This document shows positions 16,717 through 26,801 of a stretch of DNA of 48,959 nucleotides, piece after piece (position 1 is the stretch's first letter; each line of letters starts with the position of its first letter). Origin of the DNA: Halobiforma nitratireducens JCM 10879 (GTDB lineage Archaea; Halobacteriota; Halobacteria; Halobacteriales; Natrialbaceae); contig NZ_AOMA01000077.1 of NCBI RefSeq assembly GCF_000337895.1, forward strand, positions 4,074 to 53,032. The letters are read 5' to 3'. Below the pieces are notes generated by a model. The model was not told the origin of the DNA. It did not search any database and saw only the letters and a program-made list of their open reading frames with translations. A program made the translations under genes and the position numbers.

Positions 16717-17568
16717 ATGCCGTCGGCCGACGGGGCAGATCGATCACAGTCGCTGTCGATCGCGCTTGCACAGATCACCGTCGAAGCCGGCGCGATCGAT
16801 CGCAACCGCGAGCGCGCCCTCGAGGCGATCGAACGGGCCGCCACGCGGGATGCGGATCTTGTCGCGCTGCCGGAGCTGTTCAACGTCGGGTTCTTCGCGT
16901 TCGACCGCTACGAGGAACTGGCTGAACCGTTCGCCGGCGATACGTTCACGCGGTTGCGCGAGGCCGCTGCCGACCACGGGATCGCCGTCCTCGCCGGAAC
17001 GATCGTCGAGGACCTCGCGGCGACCGAGACGGTACCGACGCCGGCCGACGAGGGGCTAGCAAACACCGCCGCACTGTTCGACGCCGACGGTGACCGCCAA
17101 CTCGTCTACCGCAAACACCACCTGTTCGGCTACGAATCTTCCGAGGCCGAGCTGTTGACTCCCGGCGACCGCATCGAGACTGCGACCGTCGGTGGCGTCG
17201 GCATCGGTGTGACGACCTGCTACGACCTCCGTTTTCCGGAGCTGTACCGTCGGCTGGTCGACGCCGAGCCGAGCGCCGAACTACTGCTCGTCCCGAGCGC
17301 GTGGCCGTACCCACGTGTCGAGCACTGGGAGACCCTCTCGCGGGCACGAGCGATCGAAAACCAGTGCTACGTCGCGACGATCAACGGCAGCGGCGAGTTT
17401 CCCGAGGCCGATGCGGCCCTGCTGGGCCGGTCGACCGTCCACGATCCGTGGGGCGTAACGCTGGCCTCGAGCGGCGACGAACCGGCGCTCGTCACGGCCG
17501 ATGTCGATCCGACGCGGGTTGCCGACGTCCGTGAGGAGTTTCCCGCCTTGCAGGATCGGCGGCTGTGA
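16717..17568 (+). CDS. Carbon-nitrogen hydrolase (nitrilase superfamily)
   Basis: The protein has 283 residues. The Glu-Lys-Cys triad of the nitrilase superfamily is visible: Glu in VALPELFNVGFF, Lys in LVYRKHHLFGYES and Cys in IGVTTCYDLRFPELYRRL. The C-terminal region has the usual dimer segment (SRARAIENQCYVATINGSGE). It hydrolyses an amide such as a deaminated glutathione or omega-amidase substrate, although the sequence does not say which. It lies directly after the SRPBCC gene. A GTG at 16714 overlapping the previous stop codon is an alternative start three bases earlier. Its 3' end is convergent with the aldehyde dehydrogenase gene across a 584-nt spacer. Confidence 0.88.
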   Translation: MPSADGADRSQSLSIALAQITVEAGAIDRNRERALEAIERAATRDADLVALPELFNVGFFAFDRYEELAEPFAGDTFTRLREAAADHGIAVLAGTIVEDLAATETVPTPADEGLANTAALFDADGDRQLVYRKHHLFGYESSEAELLTPGDRIETATVGGVGIGVTTCYDLRFPELYRRLVDAEPSAELLLVPSAWPYPRVEHWETLSRARAIENQCYVATINGSGEFPEADAALLGRSTVHDPWGVTLASSGDEPALVTADVDPTRVADVREEFPALQDRRL

Positions 17569-18152
17569 GCGCTCGGTAAACGGGTACCGATCCCCTCGAG
17601 ACTGGCTCCGACCGCTGACTTTTTGTTCGATGGGTGCTTTGGTCTGGGTGCCGGTATCCGACGCTTTTCACGTCGCAACCGGCATCGCGCGTCGCTCCGG
17701 CTTCGATCCGATCCGACCCGACCCGGCCCGTCGACGCTCGTCTCCCGGGAACGAGCGTCCACACCCGTCTCCTCGCCTTCGCCTTCGCCTTCGCCTTTAC
17801 CCTCGCTGTCGACTCCGATGCCGTCTTCACGTTTAGTCCGACCGCCGTCCTCGTTGCCCGTCCCTACCCGATCGGTCTCGAGCTGTCCGACGAGCGTTCA
17901 CCGCACTCGTGCCTACAACTCTCGATAACTCGAGGAGTCGACCGCAAGCTGGGAGCCGAAACTCAGGAAGCGACGGCTCGAGAAGTGGAGTACCAACTGC
18001 AACGAGTTGCACACTGGTCGCCGACCTGTCCGGCGATCAGTGCGCACTGACTTGCAGTGACTACTGTAGTCGCTCGCCGGGCAGAAATGCCGACCGTGTG
18101 TTCGGACGCTCGAAAACGATCGACTCGGTCGCTGTGTGTCGGTGCTTGCGAC
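17569..18152. other. Long spacer between convergent genes, several hairpins, no clear gene
   Basis: These 584 bases separate the 3' ends of the nitrilase and aldehyde dehydrogenase genes. Reading frames inside are Arg/Pro/Ser-rich and unlike haloarchaeal proteins, so I call no gene. A short T run at 17620-17624 could end the nitrilase transcript. A perfect 9-bp stem with a 9-nt loop (17733-17741 and 17751-17759) and a palindrome around 17998-18011 are visible. A CCTTCG-type hexamer repeat lies near 17768-17790. The function is unknown. Confidence 0.5.
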
Positions 18153-19688
<1,536 letters not shown>

Positions 19689-19825
19689 GGTTTGTCGTTA
19701 CTCCCTGAACGTATGTAAGCCCCACCGATCATGGTCGACGTATCATTCTTTATTTCTGTCCAATTCGACCCTAACGCATTGGTCGGGTGGTGGCTTATAG
19801 TCCCTGTCTCGAGCAATACGAACGA

Positions 19826-20662
19826 ATGATTCCTCCCATCGCGAGCAAATTCGTCGCGGGTGAGTCGCCGGCGGAGGCGTTAGAGCACGTCCGGACGCTC
19901 AACGATCGGGGCGTCGCGGGTATTCTCAACCTCCTCGGCGAGCACTACGACGATCCCGCCAACGCGACGGCGGATACCGACGCCTATCTCCAGTTGATCG
20001 ACGATATCGCGGAGTCGGAGATCGACGCCTGTATTTCGGTCAAACCATCACAGATCGGGCTCGATATCGGTGCCGAGACGTTCGAAGACAACCTCACGGA
20101 GATCGCCAACCGCGGCGCGAAACGGGATGTGTTCGTCTGGGTCGACATGGAAGACTACACCACGACCGACAACACGCTCGACGCCTACGAGGACCTCGTC
20201 CGGCGACACGAGGGCGGAATGGGTCTTTGCTTGCAGGCCAACCTGAAGCGAACCCGTGATGACCTCGAGCGGCTGGCGGACGTTCCGGGGAAGGTCCGAA
20301 TCGTCAAGGGAGCCTACGACGAACCCAGCGAGGTCGCCTACACGGACAAGGATCGCGTCGACCGGGAGTACCGAAAGCTCATCGAGTACATGTTCGAGTC
20401 GTTCGACGACGGGGTCGCGATCGGCAGTCACGATCCGGAGTTCGTCTCCGTCGCTCGCGACCTCCACCGAGAGCACGGGACGCCCTACGAAATCCAGATG
20501 TTGATGGGCGTTCGAACCGACGCACAGTACGAACTGGCCGCCGAGGGGGTCGACGTCTATCAGTACATCCCCTACGGGAACAAGTGGTTCTCCTACTTCT
20601 ACCGGCGCGTTCGCGAGCGAAAGGAGAACGCGCTGTTCGCACTGCGGGCCATCGTGAACTGA
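19826..20662 (+). CDS. Proline dehydrogenase (PRODH)
   Basis: The protein has 278 residues, the size of a monofunctional FAD-dependent proline dehydrogenase barrel. Conserved parts are ISVKPSQIGLDIG, FVWVDMEDY, VRIVKGAYDEP, AIGSHDPEFV and the C-terminal substrate-binding helix YGNKWFSYFYRRVRERKEN, with the paired Arg that holds the proline carboxylate. It oxidises proline to pyrroline-5-carboxylate and passes electrons to the membrane quinone pool in the known family. The ATG at 19826 follows a TTATAG element (about 19795) at promoter distance. It is divergent from the aldehyde dehydrogenase gene, which probably performs the next step. Confidence 0.93.
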   Translation: MIPPIASKFVAGESPAEALEHVRTLNDRGVAGILNLLGEHYDDPANATADTDAYLQLIDDIAESEIDACISVKPSQIGLDIGAETFEDNLTEIANRGAKRDVFVWVDMEDYTTTDNTLDAYEDLVRRHEGGMGLCLQANLKRTRDDLERLADVPGKVRIVKGAYDEPSEVAYTDKDRVDREYRKLIEYMFESFDDGVAIGSHDPEFVSVARDLHREHGTPYEIQMLMGVRTDAQYELAAEGVDVYQYIPYGNKWFSYFYRRVRERKENALFALRAIVN

Positions 20663-20810
20663 TCGGCACGCCACACGCGATCGGTGACGGCTCCGGGCGG
20701 TCCGGTTTCGGACGACCGTGACGACACGGCACGTACTGGGCCTGCCGTCAGTGACGAGTGACCGTCCCACCTCCGTTCGTACCTCGAGTCTGACGTAATC
20801 TTTCCCAGTT

Positions 20811-20886
20811 ACATTCGGCGGAATCAGTCCCCGATTTCCACCGAGCAGAACGACATTCGGTTATTCGGTACCCCAACCTATTTTAT
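20811..20886 (+). promoter_or_regulatory. tupA promoter with two ACATTCGG repeats
   Basis: The TATA-like TATTTTAT (20879-20886) is placed to start transcription a few bases before the ATG at 20909. Upstream, ACATTCGG occurs at 20811-20818 and again at 20853-20860, exactly 42 bp apart, about four helical turns. The second copy runs into a further TTATTCGG. These repeats are candidate binding sites for the ModE-like regulator encoded at the end of the operon. The binding is inference. Confidence 0.45.
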
Positions 20887-20908
20887 CGCCGCGTCAGACG
20901 TAGTATCT

Positions 20909-21868
20909 ATGACGATACAACGCCGGCGATTCCTCGCCGCGGTCGGGAGCGGCACCGCAGCCGGACTCGCCGGCTGTGCGGCTCTCGGCGGTGACGGTGC
21001 CGTACTGGAGTCGGGCGGGGACGACGAGTCCAGGCCGACGGAGATCAGCGGGGAGCGGCTGACCCTCACGACGACGACGAGTACGTACACCACCGGACTG
21101 CTCGACGAACTCAACGCGCCGTTCGAGGACCGCTACGGTGTCACCGTCGACACCGTCCCACAGGGGACGGGGGCAGCCCTCGAGACCGCTCGCCGCGGCG
21201 ACTCGGACGTGGTGATTGTTCACGCCCGCTCGCTCGAGGACGAGTTCATCGAGGACGGGTACGGGGTCAACCGTCGCGACCTCATGTTCAACGACTTCGT
21301 CGTCGTCGGTGAGCCGGACGACCCTGCCGGCGTCGCCGGCTCGAGAGACGTCGACGCGGCGCTGACGGCGATCGCAGACTCCGGATCGACGTTCGTCTCC
21401 CGGGGTGACAACTCCGGAACGCATGCGACGGAACTCGAACTCTGGGAGACAGCGGGGCTGACCGTCGACGAGTTCGGCGAATGGTACCTCGACGGCGGCG
21501 GGGGGATGGGCGACGTTCTGACCCAGGCGAACATGCAGGGAGCGTACACGCTGGCCGACCGCGGGACGTATTTCGATATGCGCGAGGAGATCGGTCTCGA
21601 GATACACCTCGAGGGGCCCGTCGAGGGCGGTCCGGAAGCGCTGTTGAACCCATACGGGATCGTCGCCGTCAACCCCGCCGTTCACGATGTCAACTACGAC
21701 CTCGCGATGGCGTACATCGGATACGTCACGAGCGTCGAGGGCCAAGAGATCATCGAGGGATACACGGCCAACGGCGAACAGCTGTTCTTCGCCGAAGCGC
21801 TGTCTGCGGAACCGAATTTCCGACAGTACGTTCCCGAGGGATGGCGGCGTTCGAACGGTGGGGAGTAA
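20909..21868 (+). CDS. tupA: Tungstate-type ABC transporter substrate-binding lipoprotein (TupA-like)
   Basis: The protein has 319 residues. The Tat lipoprotein signal is [19 protein letters not shown], with the lipobox Cys at residue 23, so it is anchored outside the membrane. The mature part carries the TupA signature [19 protein letters not shown], followed by [37 protein letters not shown] and [18 protein letters not shown], the anion-binding strands. It binds tungstate (or possibly molybdate) and delivers it to the permease. It is the first gene of the tup operon, with 12 nt to the permease gene. Confidence 0.93.
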   Translation: MTIQRRRFLAAVGSGTAAGLAGCAALGGDGAVLESGGDDESRPTEISGERLTLTTTTSTYTTGLLDELNAPFEDRYGVTVDTVPQGTGAALETARRGDSDVVIVHARSLEDEFIEDGYGVNRRDLMFNDFVVVGEPDDPAGVAGSRDVDAALTAIADSGSTFVSRGDNSGTHATELELWETAGLTVDEFGEWYLDGGGGMGDVLTQANMQGAYTLADRGTYFDMREEIGLEIHLEGPVEGGPEALLNPYGIVAVNPAVHDVNYDLAMAYIGYVTSVEGQEIIEGYTANGEQLFFAEALSAEPNFRQYVPEGWRRSNGGE

Positions 21869-21880
21869 CCCAGATCATCG

Positions 21881-22603
21881 ATGTCACTCGCTTCCGGACT
21901 CGCGGTGCTGACGCCACTGGTGGTCGAGTTCCCCTTCGAGTGGAACTACGTCCGGAGCATCGTCCGCGTCTCGCTGTACGTCAGTCTCACCGCGGTCGCG
22001 TTGAGCACGCTGGTTAGCCTCCCCGTCGCCCTCCTCGTCGGCTTCAAGGAGTTTCGCGGGAAGACGCTTCTCACGTCGGTCATCAACACCGGGATGGGGT
22101 TTCCCAGCGTCGTCGTCGGCCTCGTCGTGCTGTTTGCGATCTCGAACCAGGGACCGTTCGGCTCGTGGGATCTCGTGTTCACGACCGAGGCGATGATCAT
22201 CTCACAGTTCGTCCTCGCCGCCCCCGTCATCACGGGCGTCAGTCTCGCCGCGGTCAGTAGCGTCGAACAGAACGTCCGCGACGCGGCGTACGCGCTGGGC
22301 GGGACCCGCGTCGACGTGGCGATCGTGACGATCAAAGAAGCCCGCTACGGCATCGCGACCGCCGTGCTCGCGGGCTTCGGGCGGGCGATCAGCGAGGTCG
22401 GATCCGTTCTCATCGTCGGCGGGAACATCGCCGCCTCCGACGGCACCTCGGTCACGCGAACGCTCACGACCGCGATACAGCTCGAGGCCGAACAGGGCCG
22501 GTTCGAGACGGCGATGCTCCTCGGTGCGATCCTCGTCGTCCTCGTGTTAGTCGTCAACGCGATCGTCGTCCGGCTCGGAAACGGGGGTGGACGGTACGGA
22601 TGA
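21881..22603 (+). CDS. tupB: Tungstate ABC transporter permease (TupB-like)
   Basis: The protein has 240 residues with about five or six transmembrane helices. The cytoplasmic coupling loop is clear: [21 protein letters not shown] followed by [19 protein letters not shown], the EAA-type motif. The N-terminal region [22 protein letters not shown] begins the permease domain. It lies between the binding protein and the ATPase and overlaps the ATPase start by 4 nt (22600-22603). Confidence 0.92.
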   Translation: MSLASGLAVLTPLVVEFPFEWNYVRSIVRVSLYVSLTAVALSTLVSLPVALLVGFKEFRGKTLLTSVINTGMGFPSVVVGLVVLFAISNQGPFGSWDLVFTTEAMIISQFVLAAPVITGVSLAAVSSVEQNVRDAAYALGGTRVDVAIVTIKEARYGIATAVLAGFGRAISEVGSVLIVGGNIAASDGTSVTRTLTTAIQLEAEQGRFETAMLLGAILVVLVLVVNAIVVRLGNGGGRYG

Positions 22604-23367
22604 CCCTCGAGGCGATCGATGTCCACCACGGATACGACGGCGAAACGGTCCTCGAGGGGGTGTCGCTGTCCGTGCCATCCGGCGAGGTACTCGCGATCAT
22701 CGGCCCGTCCGGCGTGGGGAAATCCACGCTGTTGCGCCTGCTTGCCCTGTTCGACGCGCCCGACCGAGGCGAGATCGAGTTTGGGAGCGAGCGCGTTTGG
22801 ACCGGGTCACAACAGCGACGACTCGAGTTCCGTCGCCGGATCGGGATGGTGTTTCAGGAGGCGAGTCTCTTCGACGCGACCGTGCGCCGCAACGCCGAGT
22901 ACGGGCTCCGCGTTCGGCAGTCGTGGATCGGCCGACTCCGTCGTGAACTCTCGGCGCTCGTCGGGATGCCCGCCGAAACCATCGAAGCGATGGAGGCTCT
23001 CGAGACCGTCGGGTTACAGGAGAAAGCCAACCAGGACGCGGCGTCGCTCTCCGGGGGCGAAGCCCAGCGGGTCGCGTTCGCCCGTGCGCTGGCCTACGAA
23101 CCGGACGTGTTGCTCCTCGACGAGCCGACTTCCGACCTCGATCCCCGTAACACGGCAGTTATCGAGAACGCCGTGCTCGAGGCGAAAAAGCGCGGTATCG
23201 GCGTCGCCATCGCGACCCACGACATGCACCAGGCGGAGCGTATCGCCGACAGGGTCGCGGTGTTGCTCGGGGACGGCGTCATCGAGGTCGGCGATACCGA
23301 GACGGTTTTCGAGAGCCCTGCGGACGAACGGACCCGGAAGTTTATCGACGGCGAACTGATATACTGA
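22600..23367 (+). CDS. tupC: Tungstate ABC transporter ATP-binding protein (TupC-like)
   Basis: The protein has 255 residues. Walker A is GPSGVGKST, the Q-loop region is [10 protein letters not shown], the signature is [15 protein letters not shown] and Walker B is [14 protein letters not shown]. The H-loop is [18 protein letters not shown]. It hydrolyses ATP to drive uptake. A stretch of about 25 residues ([21 protein letters not shown]) in the helical domain is longer than in minimal ABC ATPases. It overlaps the permease gene by four bases. About 150 nt separate it from the regulator gene. Confidence 0.93.
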   Translation: MTLEAIDVHHGYDGETVLEGVSLSVPSGEVLAIIGPSGVGKSTLLRLLALFDAPDRGEIEFGSERVWTGSQQRRLEFRRRIGMVFQEASLFDATVRRNAEYGLRVRQSWIGRLRRELSALVGMPAETIEAMEALETVGLQEKANQDAASLSGGEAQRVAFARALAYEPDVLLLDEPTSDLDPRNTAVIENAVLEAKKRGIGVAIATHDMHQAERIADRVAVLLGDGVIEVGDTETVFESPADERTRKFIDGELIY

Positions 23368-23517
23368 TGCGACCGACCGATTCGAGGACGTCTGGCTCCC
23401 GTCTGCGCGTTTCCGACCGACTCGGACCCCGGATGTCGCTCGACGGTCCGACAACCGACGACACATGACCCTGCTTTGCACGACAGCTCCTGGCACAACC
23501 GACCGAGGTCACTACCG

Positions 23518-24258
23518 ATGACGATCGAACGCGACTACAGCACGAAACTGTCCGTCGACGGTGTCACGATCGACCGGCGCGACATCGAGATGCTCGATGC
23601 GATCGATCGACACGGATCGATGCACAAGGCAGCCGACGCGCTGGGCCGGTCGTACGCTCGACTCCAAAACCGCGTCGTCGAGATCGAGGAGGCCGTCGGG
23701 CCGATCACGGAGCGACAACGGGGGGGAAGCGGCGGCGGTGGAACCGAGCTAACCCGAACCGCGCGAACGTTGTGCCGACAATTCGACCGGCACGACGCGG
23801 AACTCGACGGCGTCGCACGGGTGACGGAGTCCGTCTTTACGGGGCCAGTTCGGGACCGAACCGGCGAACTCGCGACCGTCGACACCGAGATCGGGCAGAT
23901 CATCGCGATAGTCCCCGCGGACGCAAGCGAGGTCCAGGTCACCGTCCGCTCGGACGCAGTCGTCTTGACGGAGCCCGACGACACGCCACGAGGGGACAGT
24001 ACGAGCCTCCGAAATCAGTTCACTGGCACGGTCACGTCCCTCGAACCAGGAAACGAGATCACCAGAGTGACAGTCGGGCTCGCACCCGAGAGCACGCTCC
24101 AGGCGCTCGTCACGAAAGCCAGCGTGGAACGTCTGGGACTCGAGCCCGACCGGCAGATCGCGGCGTCGTTCAAGGCGACGGCTGCGAGGGCGATCGCGAT
24201 CGATGAAGACGATGCTGCCGACTCCGACATCCCGTCAGCGGTCGGCCGGGACGAATGA
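23518..24258 (+). CDS. ModE/TOBE-like transcription regulator of the tup operon
   Basis: The protein has 246 residues. The N-terminal ModE-type (LysR-like) winged helix reads LSVDGVTIDRRDIEMLDAID, HGSMHKAADALGRSYARLQ and NRVVEIEEAVGPI, with a Gly-rich turn GGSGGGGTELT as in ModE. The C-terminal half has a first TOBE-like segment (about residues 105-160) and a clear second one (NQFTGTVTSLEPGNEITRVT, then ALVTKASVERLGLEPDRQI). TOBE domains bind molybdate or tungstate. The gene follows tupABC, so it is probably the metal-sensing regulator of this transporter. The ATG at 23518 starts the conserved domain. Confidence 0.85.
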   Translation: MTIERDYSTKLSVDGVTIDRRDIEMLDAIDRHGSMHKAADALGRSYARLQNRVVEIEEAVGPITERQRGGSGGGGTELTRTARTLCRQFDRHDAELDGVARVTESVFTGPVRDRTGELATVDTEIGQIIAIVPADASEVQVTVRSDAVVLTEPDDTPRGDSTSLRNQFTGTVTSLEPGNEITRVTVGLAPESTLQALVTKASVERLGLEPDRQIAASFKATAARAIAIDEDDAADSDIPSAVGRDE

Positions 24259-24317
24259 GGTCGGGACCGGGACCAGGACTGGAGCCGTGATCGGTACCGA
24301 AATCAGGCCGGAGTCAC

Positions 24318-25091
24318 TCACGGATCGAGCAACTTCGACTCCGCCCGCCGCAAGTGCTCGAGCAACGTCGACTTCGCGAGGTCCAGATCGTCGGCCAGTT
24401 CGCGGGTCGTCACTTCCCGGGGCCACTCGTAGTAGCCGGCCTCGCGGGCGTGTTCGAACACCTCCCGCTGGGCCGTCGTCAGCGTGTCGAGTCGCTGTTC
24501 TCGCGTCGAGCGGTCCGGGGTTTCGGAGGTCGTGATCGACGTGACTGTCACCTCGGCACCGGTCTGTTCGCGGACATCGTCTAGCGACTCCTCGATCGCC
24601 GACCGGTCCCCGGCGAAACAGAGGTTCCACTCCTCGCTGCCGTCCTCGATGCGGACCGGCGCGCTGTGGACGAACCCGTTCTCGAGCAGCGTCGGACAGA
24701 CCATCTCCGTGGGATCGTACTCGAGGAAAAATTCCCGGACGACGTTGCCCGGCGCGTTTCGTGCGCGACCGAACCGTTCCTGAAGTTCGAACACCTCGCC
24801 GGAGTGTTCCGAGGCCCGGATCGCGTCGAGAACGTTCTCGACTTCTCCCGACGTATCGCCGAAAGCGGTAAACAGCCCCTTTACCGTGTTCGAATCGTCG
24901 GTGTCGCCGCGGTTTCTGCTTTTGTTGCTGTCCCCGACTTCACCTCCGGTCCCGCCAGTCGTCGGCGAGTTGTACACCGCGTGTGCGAGCACCCCACCGC
25001 CCGTTCGATCGGTCGCCTCGATCGCCCAGCAGTTCGGATGCCAGAGATCGAGCGTCAGTCGAACGCTGGATAACTCGCCCTCGAGACTCAT
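24318..25091 (-). CDS. Bat-like HTH_10 transcription regulator
   Basis: The protein has 257 residues. The last 60 residues are the HTH_10 (bacterio-opsin activator) domain: LDTLTTAQREVFEHAREAGY, YEWPREVTTRELADDLDLAK and STLLEHLRRAESKLLDP. The N-terminal 180 residues resemble the sensor part of Bat-like proteins and contain a hydrophilic insert rich in Gly, Asn and Ser (about residues 44-67) that looks disordered. A typical role is activation of a nearby or distant operon in response to a metabolic or redox signal. No obvious target is adjacent, since the next gene upstream is a pseudogene. Confidence 0.85.
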   Translation of the reverse strand: MSLEGELSSVRLTLDLWHPNCWAIEATDRTGGGVLAHAVYNSPTTGGTGGEVGDSNKSRNRGDTDDSNTVKGLFTAFGDTSGEVENVLDAIRASEHSGEVFELQERFGRARNAPGNVVREFFLEYDPTEMVCPTLLENGFVHSAPVRIEDGSEEWNLCFAGDRSAIEESLDDVREQTGAEVTVTSITTSETPDRSTREQRLDTLTTAQREVFEHAREAGYYEWPREVTTRELADDLDLAKSTLLEHLRRAESKLLDP

Positions 25092-25217
25092 GCGTAATCG
25101 TGTCTCAAGGAGCGGTTTCTATGTTCCGTTTTCGGCGGCTTCGTCGACTGCTGCCAGCGATCGACGGATGATCCCTCGGTGAACGGCCGAGACTGGTACT
25201 CGGTCTCCCGGAAGCGG

Positions 25218-25711
25218 TTAGACGATCAACCACTCGAGGTCCCGCGGATAGTCGGTCAGTGTCTCCGTATCGTCGGTTACGACCACGGTATCGGAGTGGC
25301 GGAAGCCGCCGACGCCGGGCACGTAGAACCTCGGCTGGACGGTGAACAGTTCTCCCGGTCGAATCTCCCCGTCTTGCTCGACGTCGAGAAACAGTCGTTC
25401 GTGCCCCACCATCCCGATGTCGTGCCCGACGTGGTGTTTCGTGTACCGCGACGCCGTGTTCCTCGGAGGAGTCGACGACGGCCTCCTCGACGGCAGTGTA
25501 CTCGACGGCCTGGCCGATCGTGTCGATCGCGATCTCCTGGGACTCCGTCATACTCTCGAAGTAGGTCCGCTGCTCGTCGGCGACTTTCCTCCCAACATCG
25601 TCCGCTCGAGTTCGGTCGTGTAGCCGCCGACGGTCGGCTTGACGATAGGGGCCTCTACAGAGAGACAGCGAGAGTGGCTCGGGGTCGTACGGAAGACGTT
25701 ATCTTCCGTGA
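25218..25711 (-). pseudogene. Remnant of an M24-family peptidase (Xaa-Pro aminopeptidase type)
   Basis: Three pieces of one M24 protein are spread over different reading frames on the minus strand. The first is APIVKPTVGGYTTELERTM (about 25620-25670). A frameshift leads to EQRTYFESMTESQEIAIDTI and VEEAVVDSSEEHGVA. A second frameshift leads to KHHVGHDIGMVGHERLFL and then LFTVQPRFYVPGVGGFRHSD up to the TAA at 25218. The HHVGH metal-site box is kept. In the box TVQPRFY the usual metal-binding Glu is Gln and the following Gly is Arg, so even a corrected protein should be inactive. The N-terminal half is missing. Homology stops near 25711, next to a hairpin cluster. Confidence 0.82.
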
Positions 25712-25846
25712 TGACGAGACGCGAAGCGTCTCGAACCACTTGACCCCGGGGTACTTCACAAGGGAGTTATCCCACGAGTGGACGAACGTCGCCATCGCCG
25801 AGTCCCGCCTGACATCAGGCGGGTCGTTGACGGTCGAGACCCGTCA
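25690..25846. repeat. Cluster of four hairpins, possible IS remnant or terminator
   Basis: Four inverted repeats are packed in 157 bp between the M24 pseudogene and the kinase gene: 25690-25696/25702-25708 (7-bp stem), 25715-25722/25726-25733 (perfect 8-bp stem, GAA loop), 25804-25812/25815-25823 (perfect 9-bp stem) and 25828-25833/25841-25846 (6-bp stem, overlapping the kinase stop codon). The last two could terminate the kinase transcript. The stretch 25734-25803 between them does not encode either neighbour. The density and position at the edge of a pseudogene suggest the trace of an IS200/IS605-like element, but that is inference. Confidence 0.5.
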
Positions 25847-26653
25847 GTTTCGGCTCAACTCCGCCGCCTTCTCGAGTTCGCTCCGTAGCTTCGTCGAGTC
25901 GAACTCGTGATCCGGTCGCAGGCGGACGAAATCGAGAAACCGTCGCGCAGCGAGCAGGTCCGACGCGTCGTAGACTCCCGATGCGGCCTCGACCGACCGG
26001 CGCGCGCCGATCCGTGGCTCGAGGAGGGCGAGCCCACAGGCCAGATCGTAAGCGGTCGTCTCCGAAACCCGGTCCTCGTGGACGCTCGTGGCGTCGATGA
26101 AGTAGAGTTCGCCGTTGGCGATGAGGATGTTCTCGGCCCGCAGATCACCGTGGGCCAGTCCGTGGGCATGCAGCGTCGCGAGCATCTCGAACAGTTCCGG
26201 TGCGCGTTCGGCGACGACCGCGTCCGAGACCGTTCCCAGCGACTCGAAGTCGGGGAGGTACTCGAGGACGAGCACGCCCAGTCCGTTCACCTCGAACGCC
26301 TCGATCGGCTGTGGCGCGTTGATACCGATCTCTCGCATCCGCTGGGTCGCCTCGTACTCGTGTTCGACCATCTCGCGGGGCGTATCGAACCGGTCGAAGA
26401 AGCCGCCGGTTCCTGCCGAGACGGCACCGACGTTTCGTCCGGTCGTGAGGACGGCATGAACCAGTGCGTTCTGTCTCGAGACGATCTTGACGAACCACTC
26501 GTCGTCGATGACGAACGGTGTCGACAACCAGTTATCCGCCTCGAGGAACTCGACGCGGACGACTTCGCGGTCGTGTCGCTCCGCCAGTGTCCGGACGACT
26601 CGCTCGATTCGGTCCCACTCGACCGTGCCACGAACGAGCTGGCGGATATCCAT
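25844..26653 (-). CDS. RIO/Bud32-like protein kinase
   Basis: The protein has 269 residues. The kinase core is minimal: an ATP-binding Lys in DDEWFVKIVSRQ, hinge VLVLEYLPDFE, catalytic loop HGLAHGDLRAENILI (HGD with Arg and Asn, as in RIO and Bud32 kinases) and the metal-binding Asp in LYFIDATSV. The C-terminal basic end typical of Bud32 partners is missing and the length is larger than Bud32 (about 200 aa), so RIO1-like or an atypical haloarchaeal RIO group is more likely. It phosphorylates an unknown protein or acts as an ATPase. A TTAAAT element near 26678-26683 supports the start. The 3' end enters the hairpin cluster. Confidence 0.82.
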   Translation of the reverse strand: MDIRQLVRGTVEWDRIERVVRTLAERHDREVVRVEFLEADNWLSTPFVIDDEWFVKIVSRQNALVHAVLTTGRNVGAVSAGTGGFFDRFDTPREMVEHEYEATQRMREIGINAPQPIEAFEVNGLGVLVLEYLPDFESLGTVSDAVVAERAPELFEMLATLHAHGLAHGDLRAENILIANGELYFIDATSVHEDRVSETTAYDLACGLALLEPRIGARRSVEAASGVYDASDLLAARRFLDFVRLRPDHEFDSTKLRSELEKAAELSRN

Positions 26654-26801
26654 ACCCGAGAGAGAGAACCTTCGGAGTTAAATGCGTCCCGAAGTGTCGT
26701 CGGTAGGACGTATTTCGAACGGAGACCCGCCGCTCGGACGATCTAACGCCCACGAACGTCAGACAGTATTATTTTCACTGATGGGATGGTATATCACGGA
26801 T

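Noticed and set aside
17634..18050. Reading frames inside the convergent spacer
   Set aside because: Their codon and residue composition (Ser/Arg/Pro-rich, poor in Asp and Glu) is unlike real genes here.
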